Assembly (NCBI RefSeq): GCF_040656415.1
Contig: NZ_JBFAMC010000001.1
Span: forward strand, 992,001 to 1,056,000
Direction: 5' to 3'
Length of the DNA stretch: 64,000 nucleotides
From: Rhodococcus_F sp040656415
GTDB taxonomy: Bacteria; Actinomycetota; Actinomycetes; Mycobacteriales; Mycobacteriaceae
Under the pieces are notes generated by a model that was given only the letters and a program-made list of their open reading frames with translations, made no database searches and was not told the DNA's origin. Shown piece by piece: positions 8,153-16,773 of the stretch (the first letter of the stretch is position 1; every line of letters starts with the position of its first letter). A program made the translations under genes and the position numbers.

Positions 8153-8863
8153 GTGGACTCCTTACTTGCAAACTCGCCTCTAGTGACGAGCGGAAAGCGG
8201 ACTCGAAGAAAAATTCGAGCCACCGAATCGTTTACATAGCTAACCGTAGGGCCGTGCGCGAAATCACGTCAACCGTGCCGGGAGTGGGAAATTACATATC
8301 CCTAATACCGAAAATCAACCTGAAGAATCTTTACTTCCAGGTGATTTTGTGATCATGTTCCGCATTCCGAAGGTGCCGGCTGCGGGAACCGAGGTGGGTC
8401 GCGATAGGCCGCACGTCTGAACGGCGCAGGCTCCGGCGCAGCCGTGGATGAAGCTACTTTCCCGGAATCGTCCCAGTTCAAGCTACTCGGCCTGACTCCT
8501 GTTGGATCGGGTCACGCGTGAGGTACCAGGCCTTCCCGGAACCCTTTGGGAGTCGTCCTGCCCCCTTCCGGGGATGCATCCGCCAGGCACTTGATCGTCT
8601 TTGAGGCCGCCGGTATACGACCGGGCACTCTGTATGCGGAAACGGCAGCAGGCATCCTGAAATCAAAATTTCTAACGCCCGAAAAAAGGCGGATGGTATC
8701 CCGATTAGAAGATCAGAAACAGACTTGTTGAATCTTTTGTCACTCCATTATTGCCACGCGCCCGAACTTAAGTGAACGAATATTCGCGTCGGTCTCCTAT
8801 GCGCTCGATGAGGATGACCACGGCCGGTGACACACGGTCCTGCAAGGATGCGATGATTTCGGC
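8153..8863. other. Long intergenic region between whiB3 and the sigD-side genes
   Basis: About 710 bases with no convincing gene on either strand. The half nearest whiB3 is AT-rich for this window and probably holds the whiB3 promoter and leader. A bulged 11-base stem lies at 8311-8348, and a TCACGCGTGA palindrome at about 8512-8521. I found no tRNA-like fold or coding pattern. Confidence 0.5.
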
Positions 8864-9700
8864 GTGCATGACCCGACTGATCTCCGAGAAGAAGTGGCAA
8901 GGTGCTTGGCTGGAGCGGCCTTCGGTTCCGATCCGGGCAGGGTCATGCTTCCGGGGTCGGATGTTCCCGTCGAGCGCTGGATGCACGCGGTCGCAGAGGG
9001 CGGGCAGGGCCATTACAGCCGGGCCCGGGCCGAATTGGCGACGCTGACCCGAAGCTCGGCGGCCGATGCCGTGGTCTCTTTGGCCTGGAGTACACAGGCA
9101 TCGTTCCTGAGGCAGCTCGGCTGGCACAGCGTTGCCGCTGGATTCGACGGCAAGGCGCTTGCTCTGGTCGGGATGGAATACGAGAGCGGCGGGGAAGACC
9201 TTCTCGTACGTGAAGCGCAGTGTGACGCACTAACCGGACTCGCGGCGGACGCGTTGGGATGTGGGCGGCTCGCGCTCGGCTGGCGGTTGCTCGATCGTTG
9301 TGGTGTCCATCTGTCGCGTGGTGCCGAGGGAGAGATGTGGCGACAGCGTGTGCGCTGTCACTGGGTGAGCGCGGAACTGTCCCTCGCCGGCGCGGACTTC
9401 GCGGCCGCGCAGCGCCACGCCGATATCGCGGCAGAAATTTCGGATGCTGCCGGATCAGTTCGTCACCGCATCAAGTCCGATCTGTTGCGGAGTGCCTCGA
9501 TGACGGGGAAGGCTGATTCGGATTCCGCGGCGCGGCTTGCCACGGATGTGCTCGACCGATGTGATCAATATGGCTTGATACCCCTGAAGTGGGCGGCTGC
9601 GATGCTGCTCAGTGGTGTGTCGGGCGATTCGGGTGCGGAGACGGTTCGTCTGGAGTGTGAAGCCCTCATCCGGGCGAGGGGTGGACGCTTCCGGAATTGA
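8864..9700 (+). CDS. Conserved hypothetical protein, Rv3415c-like
   Basis: A 278-residue, Ala- and Leu-rich, probably all-helical protein with no clear catalytic motif or membrane segment. Its repeated helical pairs (for example around residues 45-75 and 100-135) give a TPR-like impression. It lies just upstream of sigD, the same position as the unknown Rv3415c beside sigD in M. tuberculosis. The GTG start at 8864 has only a weak ribosome site (AAGGAT about 14 bases upstream), so the N-terminus is uncertain. A link to the SigD pathway is only positional. Confidence 0.75.
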   Translation: MHDPTDLREEVARCLAGAAFGSDPGRVMLPGSDVPVERWMHAVAEGGQGHYSRARAELATLTRSSAADAVVSLAWSTQASFLRQLGWHSVAAGFDGKALALVGMEYESGGEDLLVREAQCDALTGLAADALGCGRLALGWRLLDRCGVHLSRGAEGEMWRQRVRCHWVSAELSLAGADFAAAQRHADIAAEISDAAGSVRHRIKSDLLRSASMTGKADSDSAARLATDVLDRCDQYGLIPLKWAAAMLLSGVSGDSGAETVRLECEALIRARGGRFRN

Positions 9701-9853
9701 CGACTACAAGATGCTTGCCCAGGGGCGGGAGTTGTCCGAATCCGGTCCGATACTGCTCGGTAGGCACCGTTACCCTTGGAGTGTTCCGCTGAGCGCGGGA
9801 GCCCACCCGTCACGTCGGGCGGTGCCACTGTAACGCCAGGACGTCCAGCCACG

Positions 9854-10432
9854 ATGACTGATATGAGCGAGGAGTTGAACTCTGCCGTCCCTGCTGCAAA
9901 GCGGGGTGACAGGGCTGCTCTAGCTCTGATCCTGGAAACAATTAGGCCCGTGGTTGTGCGTTACTGCAGAGCCAGGGTCGGCGCTGCGGAGAGGGGGCAA
10001 TTGTCGGCAGATGACGTGGCACAAGAAGTGTGCCTAGCCGTGATGACGGCCTTGCCTCGTTACGAAGATCAAGGTCGGCCGTTCATGGCATTTGTCTATG
10101 GGATCGCCGCCCACAAGGTCGCGGATGCGCACCGGAACTCGGCGCGTAACAAGTCGGAGCCCGTCGCCGAAGTACCAGATGTCGTAGCCAACGACGACGG
10201 ACCCGAACAGAGGGCGCTGGACTCGGAAGCGAGCAGGCAGATGAACGAACTGCTGAGCAAACTGCCGGAGAAGCACCGGGAGATCTTGATTCTCCGCCTC
10301 GTGGTCGGTATGTCGGCAGAAGAGACGGCCGCGGCGGTGGGTAGTACCGCAGGAGCTGTTCGCGTGGCTCAACACCGAGCTCTCGCGAAATTGAAAAAAG
10401 AAGTGACGAAGGCAGGTGAGAGGTTTGGCTAG
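9854..10432 (+). CDS. sigD: ECF RNA polymerase sigma factor SigD
   Basis: A 192-residue ECF sigma factor. Region 2 contains DVAQEVCLAVM, the R-x-F-x-x-F-V-Y-G-I-A promoter-melting segment and KVADAHR (about residues 55-100). Region 4 is a helix-turn-helix from LPEKHREILILRL to GAVRVAQHRALAKLK (about 137-182). The start at ATG 9854 is chosen by family length; a second ATG at 9863 is possible. The downstream gene rsdA overlaps it by 17 bases, the sigma/anti-sigma arrangement of Rv3414c-Rv3413c, where SigD controls part of the stringent and starvation response. Confidence 0.95.
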   Translation: MTDMSEELNSAVPAAKRGDRAALALILETIRPVVVRYCRARVGAAERGQLSADDVAQEVCLAVMTALPRYEDQGRPFMAFVYGIAAHKVADAHRNSARNKSEPVAEVPDVVANDDGPEQRALDSEASRQMNELLSKLPEKHREILILRLVVGMSAEETAAAVGSTAGAVRVAQHRALAKLKKEVTKAGERFG

Positions 10433-11408
10433 GGGTAACGAGCGTAACGGCAATCCCAATGCCGATCTCCCTGAAGACGACGAGCCGGTCGATGTAGCGG
10501 CGGTGCGGCGCGACGATTCGTTGATCGACGCTATCGCTTCCGATGGCCCTGTCGCAACGGATTCTCCAGAGCAGTACGAGCTCGCGCTCCTGCTGACCAA
10601 TTGGCGTTCGGACATCGAGGCGAAGCCGATACCGGCCGAACCGGCGCTCGACGATGTGATCGCTGCCATGGGCACAGCGAAAACACGCTCGGCCGGCAGT
10701 GTTGTCCGCGGAAAGCTCTTCCTGCTGCGGCCGATCGCCGGAGCAGCCGCCGCGATTGCGGTCATCATGGGCGGTGCCACCATATTCTCCTACAACGCCG
10801 AACCGGGCGATCCACTGTGGGGCGTCAAGTCGGTGGTTTTCAGCCAGCAGGCAGAATCGACGGTCGCGAGGATCGACACCACGTCACAGCTAGAGGAAGC
10901 CGAGCGGATGATTGCCGCAGGCGACGCCCCCCGCGCGAGGGACATGCTGGCGAACGCCGCAGACCGTGCCGGAGGTGTGCGTGAACCCGAGGTGCGCAGC
11001 GAACTCGATGGGTGGCGTTCGCAGCTGGCCGCGGAGGTGGACAGAATTGCTCCTACCACGCCGCCGGAAGAGACGACACCCCCCGTTCCTACCACCACGG
11101 ATGAGTCTCCTGAGGCAACCGAGCCGTCGTCAACCGCCCCTGAGACGTCGGATTCCACGGTGCCCAGTAGCAGTCCGTCGCCTAGTAGTGCTGCGGCAAC
11201 GGGAGGCCCAGGGGAGCCGACCACTTCGCTACCAGAAACAACGACCATGACGTCGCCGTCGACGCCCCCGGAATCCAGCATCGCGACGGTCCCGTCTTCA
11301 CCGACCGAACATCTGAACTCCGGACAGCCCGCTGAGCAGCCCTCGGACGAAACCTCGCCAGTGCTGCCAACCACCACGCCGACGACTCCCACTCCTGGCA
11401 CCGGGTAG
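10416..11408 (+). CDS. rsdA: Membrane anti-sigma-D factor RsdA
   Basis: A 330-residue single-pass membrane protein. The cytosolic N-terminus (about residues 20-70) resembles the short RsdA sigma-binding region, a hydrophobic segment at about 102-124 crosses the membrane, and the exported part ends in a Thr/Pro/Ser-rich low-complexity tail of about 125 residues. In M. tuberculosis RsdA holds SigD inactive and is removed by regulated proteolysis. The frame opens with GTG 10416, inside the end of sigD, implying translational coupling; a TTG at 10425 is an alternative. The low-complexity tail may span the cell wall. Confidence 0.92.
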   Translation: MRGLARGNERNGNPNADLPEDDEPVDVAAVRRDDSLIDAIASDGPVATDSPEQYELALLLTNWRSDIEAKPIPAEPALDDVIAAMGTAKTRSAGSVVRGKLFLLRPIAGAAAAIAVIMGGATIFSYNAEPGDPLWGVKSVVFSQQAESTVARIDTTSQLEEAERMIAAGDAPRARDMLANAADRAGGVREPEVRSELDGWRSQLAAEVDRIAPTTPPEETTPPVPTTTDESPEATEPSSTAPETSDSTVPSSSPSPSSAAATGGPGEPTTSLPETTTMTSPSTPPESSIATVPSSPTEHLNSGQPAEQPSDETSPVLPTTTPTTPTPGTG

Positions 11409-11439
11409 TCGGCACCGAAGAGGGTCCGGGCAGACACCG

Positions 11440-11472
11440 GTGTGGCCCGACGCTGAATGCGCCGGGCCACAC
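11440..11472. terminator. Bidirectional terminator between rsdA and the DUF5319 gene
   Basis: Perfect ten-base arms (GTGTGGCCCG and its complement) around a 13-base loop, 31 bases after the rsdA stop and 25 bases beyond the end of the convergent gene 11497-11901. Confidence 0.8.
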
Positions 11473-11496
11473 TGGAATATCTGTCGATCGATCAGG

Positions 11497-11901
11497 TCAG
11501 GTGTCGAGACCATCCCCATGAAGCGCGTCGTTCATCGAGGCGTCCGCGTAACCGCGGCAGTAGTCCCAAGTGACATACGCCTCAGGTGTCGGGTCGTAGG
11601 CGGGCTCGTGCGGACGGACGGTGCCATCGACCAACAGTTGGAGAAGGTTGGCGCGAAGCATGTCCCAATCGTGGTAGTGATCCTGCTGGCAGTCTTCGCA
11701 ACACACGACGAGGCCGCGGATCCCGCGATGCGCCAACAATGATTCGTACACGGTGAGGTCGGCCAGGTCTTCCTCCACCGCGAGGCGCTCGTGAGGATCG
11801 AGTGGCTGACCTGGTTCGATCGCGTCGAGAGCGGCGGACGGGTCGACTGGGTCTCCGGCGAAGGGGTCCGGGGGCAGACCTGGAGGCAATTGATCTCGCA
11901 C
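11497..11901 (-). CDS. DUF5319 family protein (Rv3412-like)
   Basis: A 134-residue acidic soluble protein with CCEDCQQDHYHDWDM (about residues 67-81), a Cys/His group that could bind metal, and a conserved WDYCRGYAD near the C-terminus. It matches the DUF5319 family, encoded beside sigD/rsdA and guaB in mycobacteria and relatives. Function is unknown. The start is GTG 11901. The next gene, guaB, is divergent and about 240 bases away, and that gap should hold both promoters. Confidence 0.88.
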   Translation of the reverse strand: MRDQLPPGLPPDPFAGDPVDPSAALDAIEPGQPLDPHERLAVEEDLADLTVYESLLAHRGIRGLVVCCEDCQQDHYHDWDMLRANLLQLLVDGTVRPHEPAYDPTPEAYVTWDYCRGYADASMNDALHGDGLDT

Positions 11902-12139
11902 AGCACCACGGTACGTGGGTTATCCCCTTCTGCGCCAGCCATTGAGCGTACGCCCAGCGTGGGGGGCTCTGTGACGATCACGTCGAGCCGATATCATGAT
12001 GTGTGGAGCCGGGGAATCTCGATCGTCGATCTACCGTTTCCCAGTATCCGCGTTACGAAATATCGCGCCAGATCGAAGATCCGACCGCAGACGGCGTCAC
12101 CGGCGCTGCATCTATCTCTCCATGGAGGGCCGCAACCGC

Positions 12140-13663
12140 ATGACAAGTTCAGCAGGGCATGTACACACCGGCGGTGATGACCCGAACAAGGTCGCGATGC
12201 TCGGTCTGACGTATGACGACGTACTGCTCCTGCCTGCGGCGTCGAATGTCATCCCGGGCCAAGTTGATACGTCCAGTCAGTTGACCCGCGACATCCGACT
12301 GCGAGTTCCTCTCGTCAGTTCCGCGATGGATACCGTCACCGAGGCCCGTATGGCCATCGCGATGGCCCGCGTCGGTGGAATGGGCGTCCTGCACCGCAAC
12401 CTTTCGATCGATGCCCAAGCCGGGCAGGTGGAGACGGTCAAGCGGTCCGAGGCGGGCATGGTCACCGACCCGATCACATGTAAGCCGTCCGACACCCTTG
12501 CCGATGTCGACGCCAAGTGCGCTCGCTTCCGGATATCAGGACTGCCGGTTACTGACGACTCCGGGCAACTCGTCGGCATCATCACCAACCGCGACATGCG
12601 ATTCGAGGTCGACCAGAACCGCCCGGTATCTGAGGTCATGACGAAGTCGCCTCTGATCACCACCCAGGAGGGCGTCACGGCAGAAGTGGCGTTGGGTCTG
12701 CTCCGCCGCCACAAGATCGAGAAGCTGCCGATCGTGGACGGGCAGGGCAAATTGACCGGGCTCATAACGGTCAAGGACTTCGTGAAGACCGAGCAGCACC
12801 CGAACGCCACAAAGGATCGTGACGGGCGGTTGCTCGTCGGTGCGGCAGTGGGTGTGGGTGACGAAGCGTGGAATCGGGCGATGGCACTGACCGACGCCGG
12901 TGTCGATGTTCTGGTGGTCGACAGCGCACACGGTCACTCGGCCGGGGTGCTCGACATGATCTCCAAGCTCAAGGCGGAAGTCGACGAGAGGGTACAGATC
13001 ATCGGTGGCAACATCGCGACACGCGCTGGTGCCGCAGCGCTCATCGAGGCAGGTGTCGATGCGGTCAAGGTCGGTGTCGGCCCTGGCTCCATCTGCACAA
13101 CCCGTGTCATCGCCGGAGTCGGCGCACCTCAGATCACCGCGATCCTGGAGGCGGTTGCGGCCGCCAAGCCCCACGGTGTGCCTGTCATCGCGGACGGTGG
13201 ACTCCAATTCTCGGGCGACATCGCCAAGGCAATTGCAGCGGGGGCCTCGACAGCGATGCTCGGTTCGCTCCTCGCAGGTACCGCCGAGTCGCCAGGTGAG
13301 CTGATCCTGGTGAACGGCAAGCAGTACAAGAGCTACCGCGGAATGGGTTCGCTCGGTGCGATGCAGAGCCGCGGTGTGGGGAAATCGTATTCCAAGGACC
13401 GCTACTTTCAGGATGACGTGCTTTCCGAAGACAAGCTGGTCCCGGAGGGCATCGAGGGCAGGGTGGAGTTCCGTGGCCCACTGTCCCAGGTGACCCATCA
13501 GCTCATAGGTGGTCTGCGCGCGGCGATGGGTTACGCGGGTGCATCCTCGATCGAGGAGCTTCAGACGGCGCAGTTCGTGCAGATCACGGCCGCGGGCCTG
13601 AAGGAAAGCCACCCGCACGACATCACGATGACAGTCGAGGCTCCCAACTACACCGCCCGGTAG
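12140..13663 (+). CDS. guaB: Inosine-5'-monophosphate dehydrogenase
   Basis: A 507-residue IMPDH, which oxidises IMP to XMP with NAD+ as the committed step of GMP synthesis. The TIM barrel carries the catalytic loop GPGSICTTR with Cys319 and is interrupted by two CBS domains at about residues 105-225. The mobile flap region (YRGMGSLGAM, then SKDRYFQ) is intact. The start ATG 12140 has GGAGGG 11 bases upstream; an in-frame ATG at 12122 has none. guaB3 follows 34 bases downstream on the same strand, and guaA lies about 10 kb further on. Confidence 0.97.
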   Translation: MTSSAGHVHTGGDDPNKVAMLGLTYDDVLLLPAASNVIPGQVDTSSQLTRDIRLRVPLVSSAMDTVTEARMAIAMARVGGMGVLHRNLSIDAQAGQVETVKRSEAGMVTDPITCKPSDTLADVDAKCARFRISGLPVTDDSGQLVGIITNRDMRFEVDQNRPVSEVMTKSPLITTQEGVTAEVALGLLRRHKIEKLPIVDGQGKLTGLITVKDFVKTEQHPNATKDRDGRLLVGAAVGVGDEAWNRAMALTDAGVDVLVVDSAHGHSAGVLDMISKLKAEVDERVQIIGGNIATRAGAAALIEAGVDAVKVGVGPGSICTTRVIAGVGAPQITAILEAVAAAKPHGVPVIADGGLQFSGDIAKAIAAGASTAMLGSLLAGTAESPGELILVNGKQYKSYRGMGSLGAMQSRGVGKSYSKDRYFQDDVLSEDKLVPEGIEGRVEFRGPLSQVTHQLIGGLRAAMGYAGASSIEELQTAQFVQITAAGLKESHPHDITMTVEAPNYTAR

Positions 13664-13697
13664 AAAACCGGTCACGATTCACGAGAAAGGGGCGCGT

Positions 13698-14834
13698 GTG
13701 CGCGACCTCGTTGAGATCGGCATGGGCCGAACAGCCCGACGAACCTATGAGCTGGACGACATCGACATAGTCCCGTCGCGGAGGACTCGCTCCTCGCAAG
13801 AGGTGTCGACGGCCTGGCAGCTGGACGCATACCGGTTCGAAATCCCTGTGCTGGCGCATCCCACGGACGCGCTCGTGTCGCCGTCGTTCGCGATCGAACT
13901 CGGCAAGCGAGGTGGCCTGGGCGTCATAAACGGTGAGGGCCTGTGGGGCCGGCACGCCGACGTCGAAGCGAAGCTTGCCGAACTGGTCGCGCTGGCGGAG
14001 TCAGGCGAGGTCGATGCACCGATCAGGAAGCTGCAGGAGTTGCACGCGGCGCCGTTGCAACCGGGCCTTCTCGCGGCTGCGGTGGCTCAGGTTCGTGAGG
14101 CGGGTGTCACCGCCGCGGTGCGCGTCAGTCCGCAGAACGCGCGGGTGCTCACCCCGCTGCTACTCGATGCAGGCATAGATCTTCTGGTCGTGCACGGCAC
14201 GATCATCTCCGCCGAGCATGTTGCGCAGGGCGACAGCGAGCCGTTGAACCTCAAGACGTTCATCTCCGAACTCGACGTCCCCGTTGTCGCGGGCGGAGTG
14301 AGCGATCATCGAACCGCGCTGCACCTGATGCGCACCGGCGCGGCGGGTGTAATCGTCGGGTACGGCTCCACCGAGGATGCTACAGCGACCCGTGAGGTCC
14401 TCGGTATCGGAGTTCCGATGGCGACGGCCATCGCGGACGCCGCTGCGGCCCGCCGAGACTACTTGGACGAGACGGGGGGTCGCTACGTCCACGTCATTGC
14501 CGATGGCGATATCACGTCTTCAGGCGACCTGGCCAAGGCCATCGCTTGCGGTGCGGATGCTGCCGTCCTCGGTGCACCGCTGGCCGTCGCAGCGGAGGCG
14601 CCCGGCGGTGGTTGGTACTGGCCATCAGTTGCTGCGCATCCCTCGGTTCCTCGTGGCGCGTTGCTACCCGTTTCGTTCGGAGACCGGCCCTCGCTCGACA
14701 AGGTCCTCACCGGACCGTCCGACGACCCATTCGGTTCCCTGAACTTCGTTGGTGGCCTGCGCCGCTCGATGGCCAAGTCGGGGTACTCGGACCTCAAGGA
14801 GTTCCAGAAGGTGGGACTGACCGTCCGCGCCTGA
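13698..14834 (+). CDS. guaB3: GuaB3 family IMP dehydrogenase-related protein
   Basis: A 378-residue TIM-barrel protein of the IMPDH/GMPR superfamily, typical of the actinobacterial GuaB3 line that sits immediately downstream of guaB. It lacks the CBS pair and keeps phosphate-binding segments such as GAAGVIVGYGS and GDITSSGDLAKAIACGADAA. Work on cyanobacterial and actinobacterial homologues suggests a GMP-reductase-like role; here function is by family only. GTG start with AAAGGGG just upstream. Probably co-transcribed with guaB. Confidence 0.92.
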   Translation: MRDLVEIGMGRTARRTYELDDIDIVPSRRTRSSQEVSTAWQLDAYRFEIPVLAHPTDALVSPSFAIELGKRGGLGVINGEGLWGRHADVEAKLAELVALAESGEVDAPIRKLQELHAAPLQPGLLAAAVAQVREAGVTAAVRVSPQNARVLTPLLLDAGIDLLVVHGTIISAEHVAQGDSEPLNLKTFISELDVPVVAGGVSDHRTALHLMRTGAAGVIVGYGSTEDATATREVLGIGVPMATAIADAAAARRDYLDETGGRYVHVIADGDITSSGDLAKAIACGADAAVLGAPLAVAAEAPGGGWYWPSVAAHPSVPRGALLPVSFGDRPSLDKVLTGPSDDPFGSLNFVGGLRRSMAKSGYSDLKEFQKVGLTVRA

Positions 14835-14887
14835 GGCTTCTGGGTCGATCGGCCGCCGATTGCGTCTCGATCCTGCTTGAATCAGGT

Positions 14888-15737
14888 ATGCAACCAGGCA
14901 CTGGGTCGCGTACTGGGGCGGGGGCCACGCTCGTCCTGGTGACACTGTCGGCCGGACAGTTCCTGATGACGCTCGACAGTTAGTCGCGCGACCGTCTGGA
15001 GTGCGTTGAGTTCGAGTACCACCGACAGGAACAGGGGCACCGTGAAGAAGACCCCGGCCTCGATCATGAACTGCGCGAAGAACATCGAGAGTCCTGTCAC
15101 CGTCGGTCGCGCTGCGGATCGCTGCCGTCGGCATTCCCAAGGTGTGGCCGCGGGCCAACCCTCGACGCGTCATCAGGCTGGGGCTGGCGTCGATGTCGGT
15201 CGGCATCGCCCTCCTCGCGCCGGAATGGATCCCGGCGCAAACGCCGGTGTCGTCGCGATCCCGATGCTGCTGATGGGGATCGGACTCGGGGCCCTCGGTT
15301 CGCAACTCGGTGCGGTCACGGTGTCGGCGGTGCCTGATTCGCGCAGCGCCGAGGTGGGCGGGTTGCAGAACACCGCGACGAATCTCGGCGCCTCCCTCGG
15401 CACTGCACTCATCGGTTCGGTGCTGATCGCGACGCTGGGTGCATCCGTCATCGCCGGTATCCAGAACGATCCCCGCGTCCCCGAATCCGTCCAGGAGCAG
15501 GCCACCGTCGAGCTCGCCAGCGGTGTTCCGTTCCTCAGCGACACCCAGCTACGCACGGCCCTGGGCGGTGCCTCCGTGGACCCAGCGATCGCCGACGCAG
15601 TCGTCGAGGCGAACTCGGGCGCTCGCCTGGTAGCCCTGCAGAGTACCTTCTCAGTGGTGGCGCTGCTTGCCGGCGGTGCCCTGTTCGTCACAGGCCGAAT
15701 TCCGCGCACACCAGTCGGCGGTTCGCGCGACGACTGA
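14888..15737 (+). pseudogene. Remnant of a DHA2-type MFS multidrug transporter, deleted, inverted and frameshifted
   Basis: Three pieces of one 14-TM exporter remain. The plus-strand N-terminus (from ATG 14888) carries first-helix sequence LVLVTLSAGQFLMTLDS and stops at TAG 14981. A middle piece encoding helices such as MFFAQFMIEAGVFFTVPL is present on the minus strand (see 14986-15112). The plus-strand C-terminal third (AAVGIPKVWP onward) ends at 15737 after a one-base frameshift near 15215-15225. If the inverted piece is flipped back, its end joins the C-terminal piece in frame as NALQTVALRIAAVGIP. Roughly helices 2-8 are missing. It cannot encode a working transporter. Confidence 0.85.
14986..15112 (-). 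other. Inverted segment inside the MFS pseudogene, bounded by 11-base inverted repeats
   Basis: The left end GCGCGACCGTC (14986-14996) and right end GTCGGTCGCGC (15102-15112) are inverted repeats with 10 of 11 positions matching. The DNA between them codes for transporter sequence only when read on the minus strand, opposite to both flanking pieces. This is direct sequence evidence for a local inversion, probably by recombination across the short repeats. Confidence 0.8.
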
Positions 15738-15847
15738 ATCTTCCGCCTCGTCGCGCCCAGCCACGGTGCCCGTCGATAGCAGCCTGTTCCGGCCGCGTAC
15801 CATTTCCGGAGCGACCATGGGAATCACGTCATGACGGAGGGGGATTG

Positions 15848-16165
15848 ATGGCGCTGCGTCTCGAACCTGGAGCGATCGAACAGTGCGTGCGCATCTGCGA
15901 TCAGATGCTCGATTCGATCGATGACGCACTCAAGGAAGCGGACGGACTTCAGAACGTGGGCGGTTTCGGTGACTTCCAGATCGGGCATCAACTCGCCGCC
16001 GGGTACACCAGTAAGGGCGAGACGGTCGTCGAGCGGCTCAAGGACTACCAAGCCGTCATCGCGGCCATGCGAGAAGCGTTCGCGGCCGGGGGCGAGGCGT
16101 TCGCCGACACCGACGGGCAGTTCGCCCAGGCACTGAACAGTCTCGACCCGCGCGTGGACCAGTGA
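15848..16165 (+). CDS. Small helical protein, possibly ESX/WXG100-like
   Basis: A 105-residue, Cys-poor, strongly helical protein with a Gly-rich turn near the middle (GGFGDFQIGHQ, about residues 38-48) between two long helices, reminiscent of the helix-turn-helix ESX-secreted families. I see no WXG triplet and no convincing YxxxD/E tail, so the assignment is weak. ATG 15848 has GGAGGGGG a few bases upstream. The stop overlaps the GTG start of the DUF3558 lipoprotein downstream, so the three genes 15848-17348 look like one tightly coupled operon. Confidence 0.8.
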   Translation: MALRLEPGAIEQCVRICDQMLDSIDDALKEADGLQNVGGFGDFQIGHQLAAGYTSKGETVVERLKDYQAVIAAMREAFAAGGEAFADTDGQFAQALNSLDPRVDQ

Positions 16166-16773
16166 AGCTTCGCCGCCCGTCTGCCGCTGCGCTCTTGGTG
16201 CTTGCGTCGATCCTGACCGCTTGTGGGTCTCCTTCCGCTGCACCGGAGGCTGCTTCGGAATCGGAGACTGTTTCTCCGTCCCCGACTGTTCGGGTGCCGC
16301 GTCAGGTGGATCAGTCGGATCGGCCGTGGGTGGTGTTCGATCCGTGTCTCGACATCCCGGATGAGGCGCTGGTGGAGGCGGGATACGACCCGAAGTCCAA
16401 GGACGAAGATGCTGTCGCCGCCGACTATTACACGTTCCTGATCTGTGGGTTCGACACCCCGCAACGCAAGTACGGTATGAACGTCTTCTCCTCGAACATC
16501 ACCTTCGCCGAGGAGCAGGAGAAGGTAATGGACTACTCCACGCCGATCATGCTCGACGGGCGCCGCGCACTGCGCAAAGTACCATCCACACTAAGTTGCG
16601 CAGTGAGCATGGAAACCAGCTACGGGATCCTGATCGTCTCTCGCATCATCCAACTTACGCGGGCGGACCAGAACACCGAGGAGGAGCGGTGCATCGGGAT
16701 CGAGGAAACCGCAAGCATTATCGCCCGCTACTTGCCTGAGAGGGAGCGAGAGTTGCAGGACTCCGGCCGGTGA
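16162..16773 (+). CDS. DUF3558 lipoprotein, copy 1
   Basis: A 203-residue lipoprotein: signal sequence, then a lipobox LTAC with the lipidated Cys at about residue 20, a Ser/Pro-rich linker, and a DUF3558-type domain with paired cysteines (DPCLDIP, LICGFD, LSCAVS, ERCIGI). The start GTG 16162 overlaps the preceding stop by four bases. DUF3558 lipoproteins are common in mycolata; their function is unknown. The next gene is a diverged duplicate. Confidence 0.88.
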   Translation: MKLRRPSAAALLVLASILTACGSPSAAPEAASESETVSPSPTVRVPRQVDQSDRPWVVFDPCLDIPDEALVEAGYDPKSKDEDAVAADYYTFLICGFDTPQRKYGMNVFSSNITFAEEQEKVMDYSTPIMLDGRRALRKVPSTLSCAVSMETSYGILIVSRIIQLTRADQNTEEERCIGIEETASIIARYLPERERELQDSGR

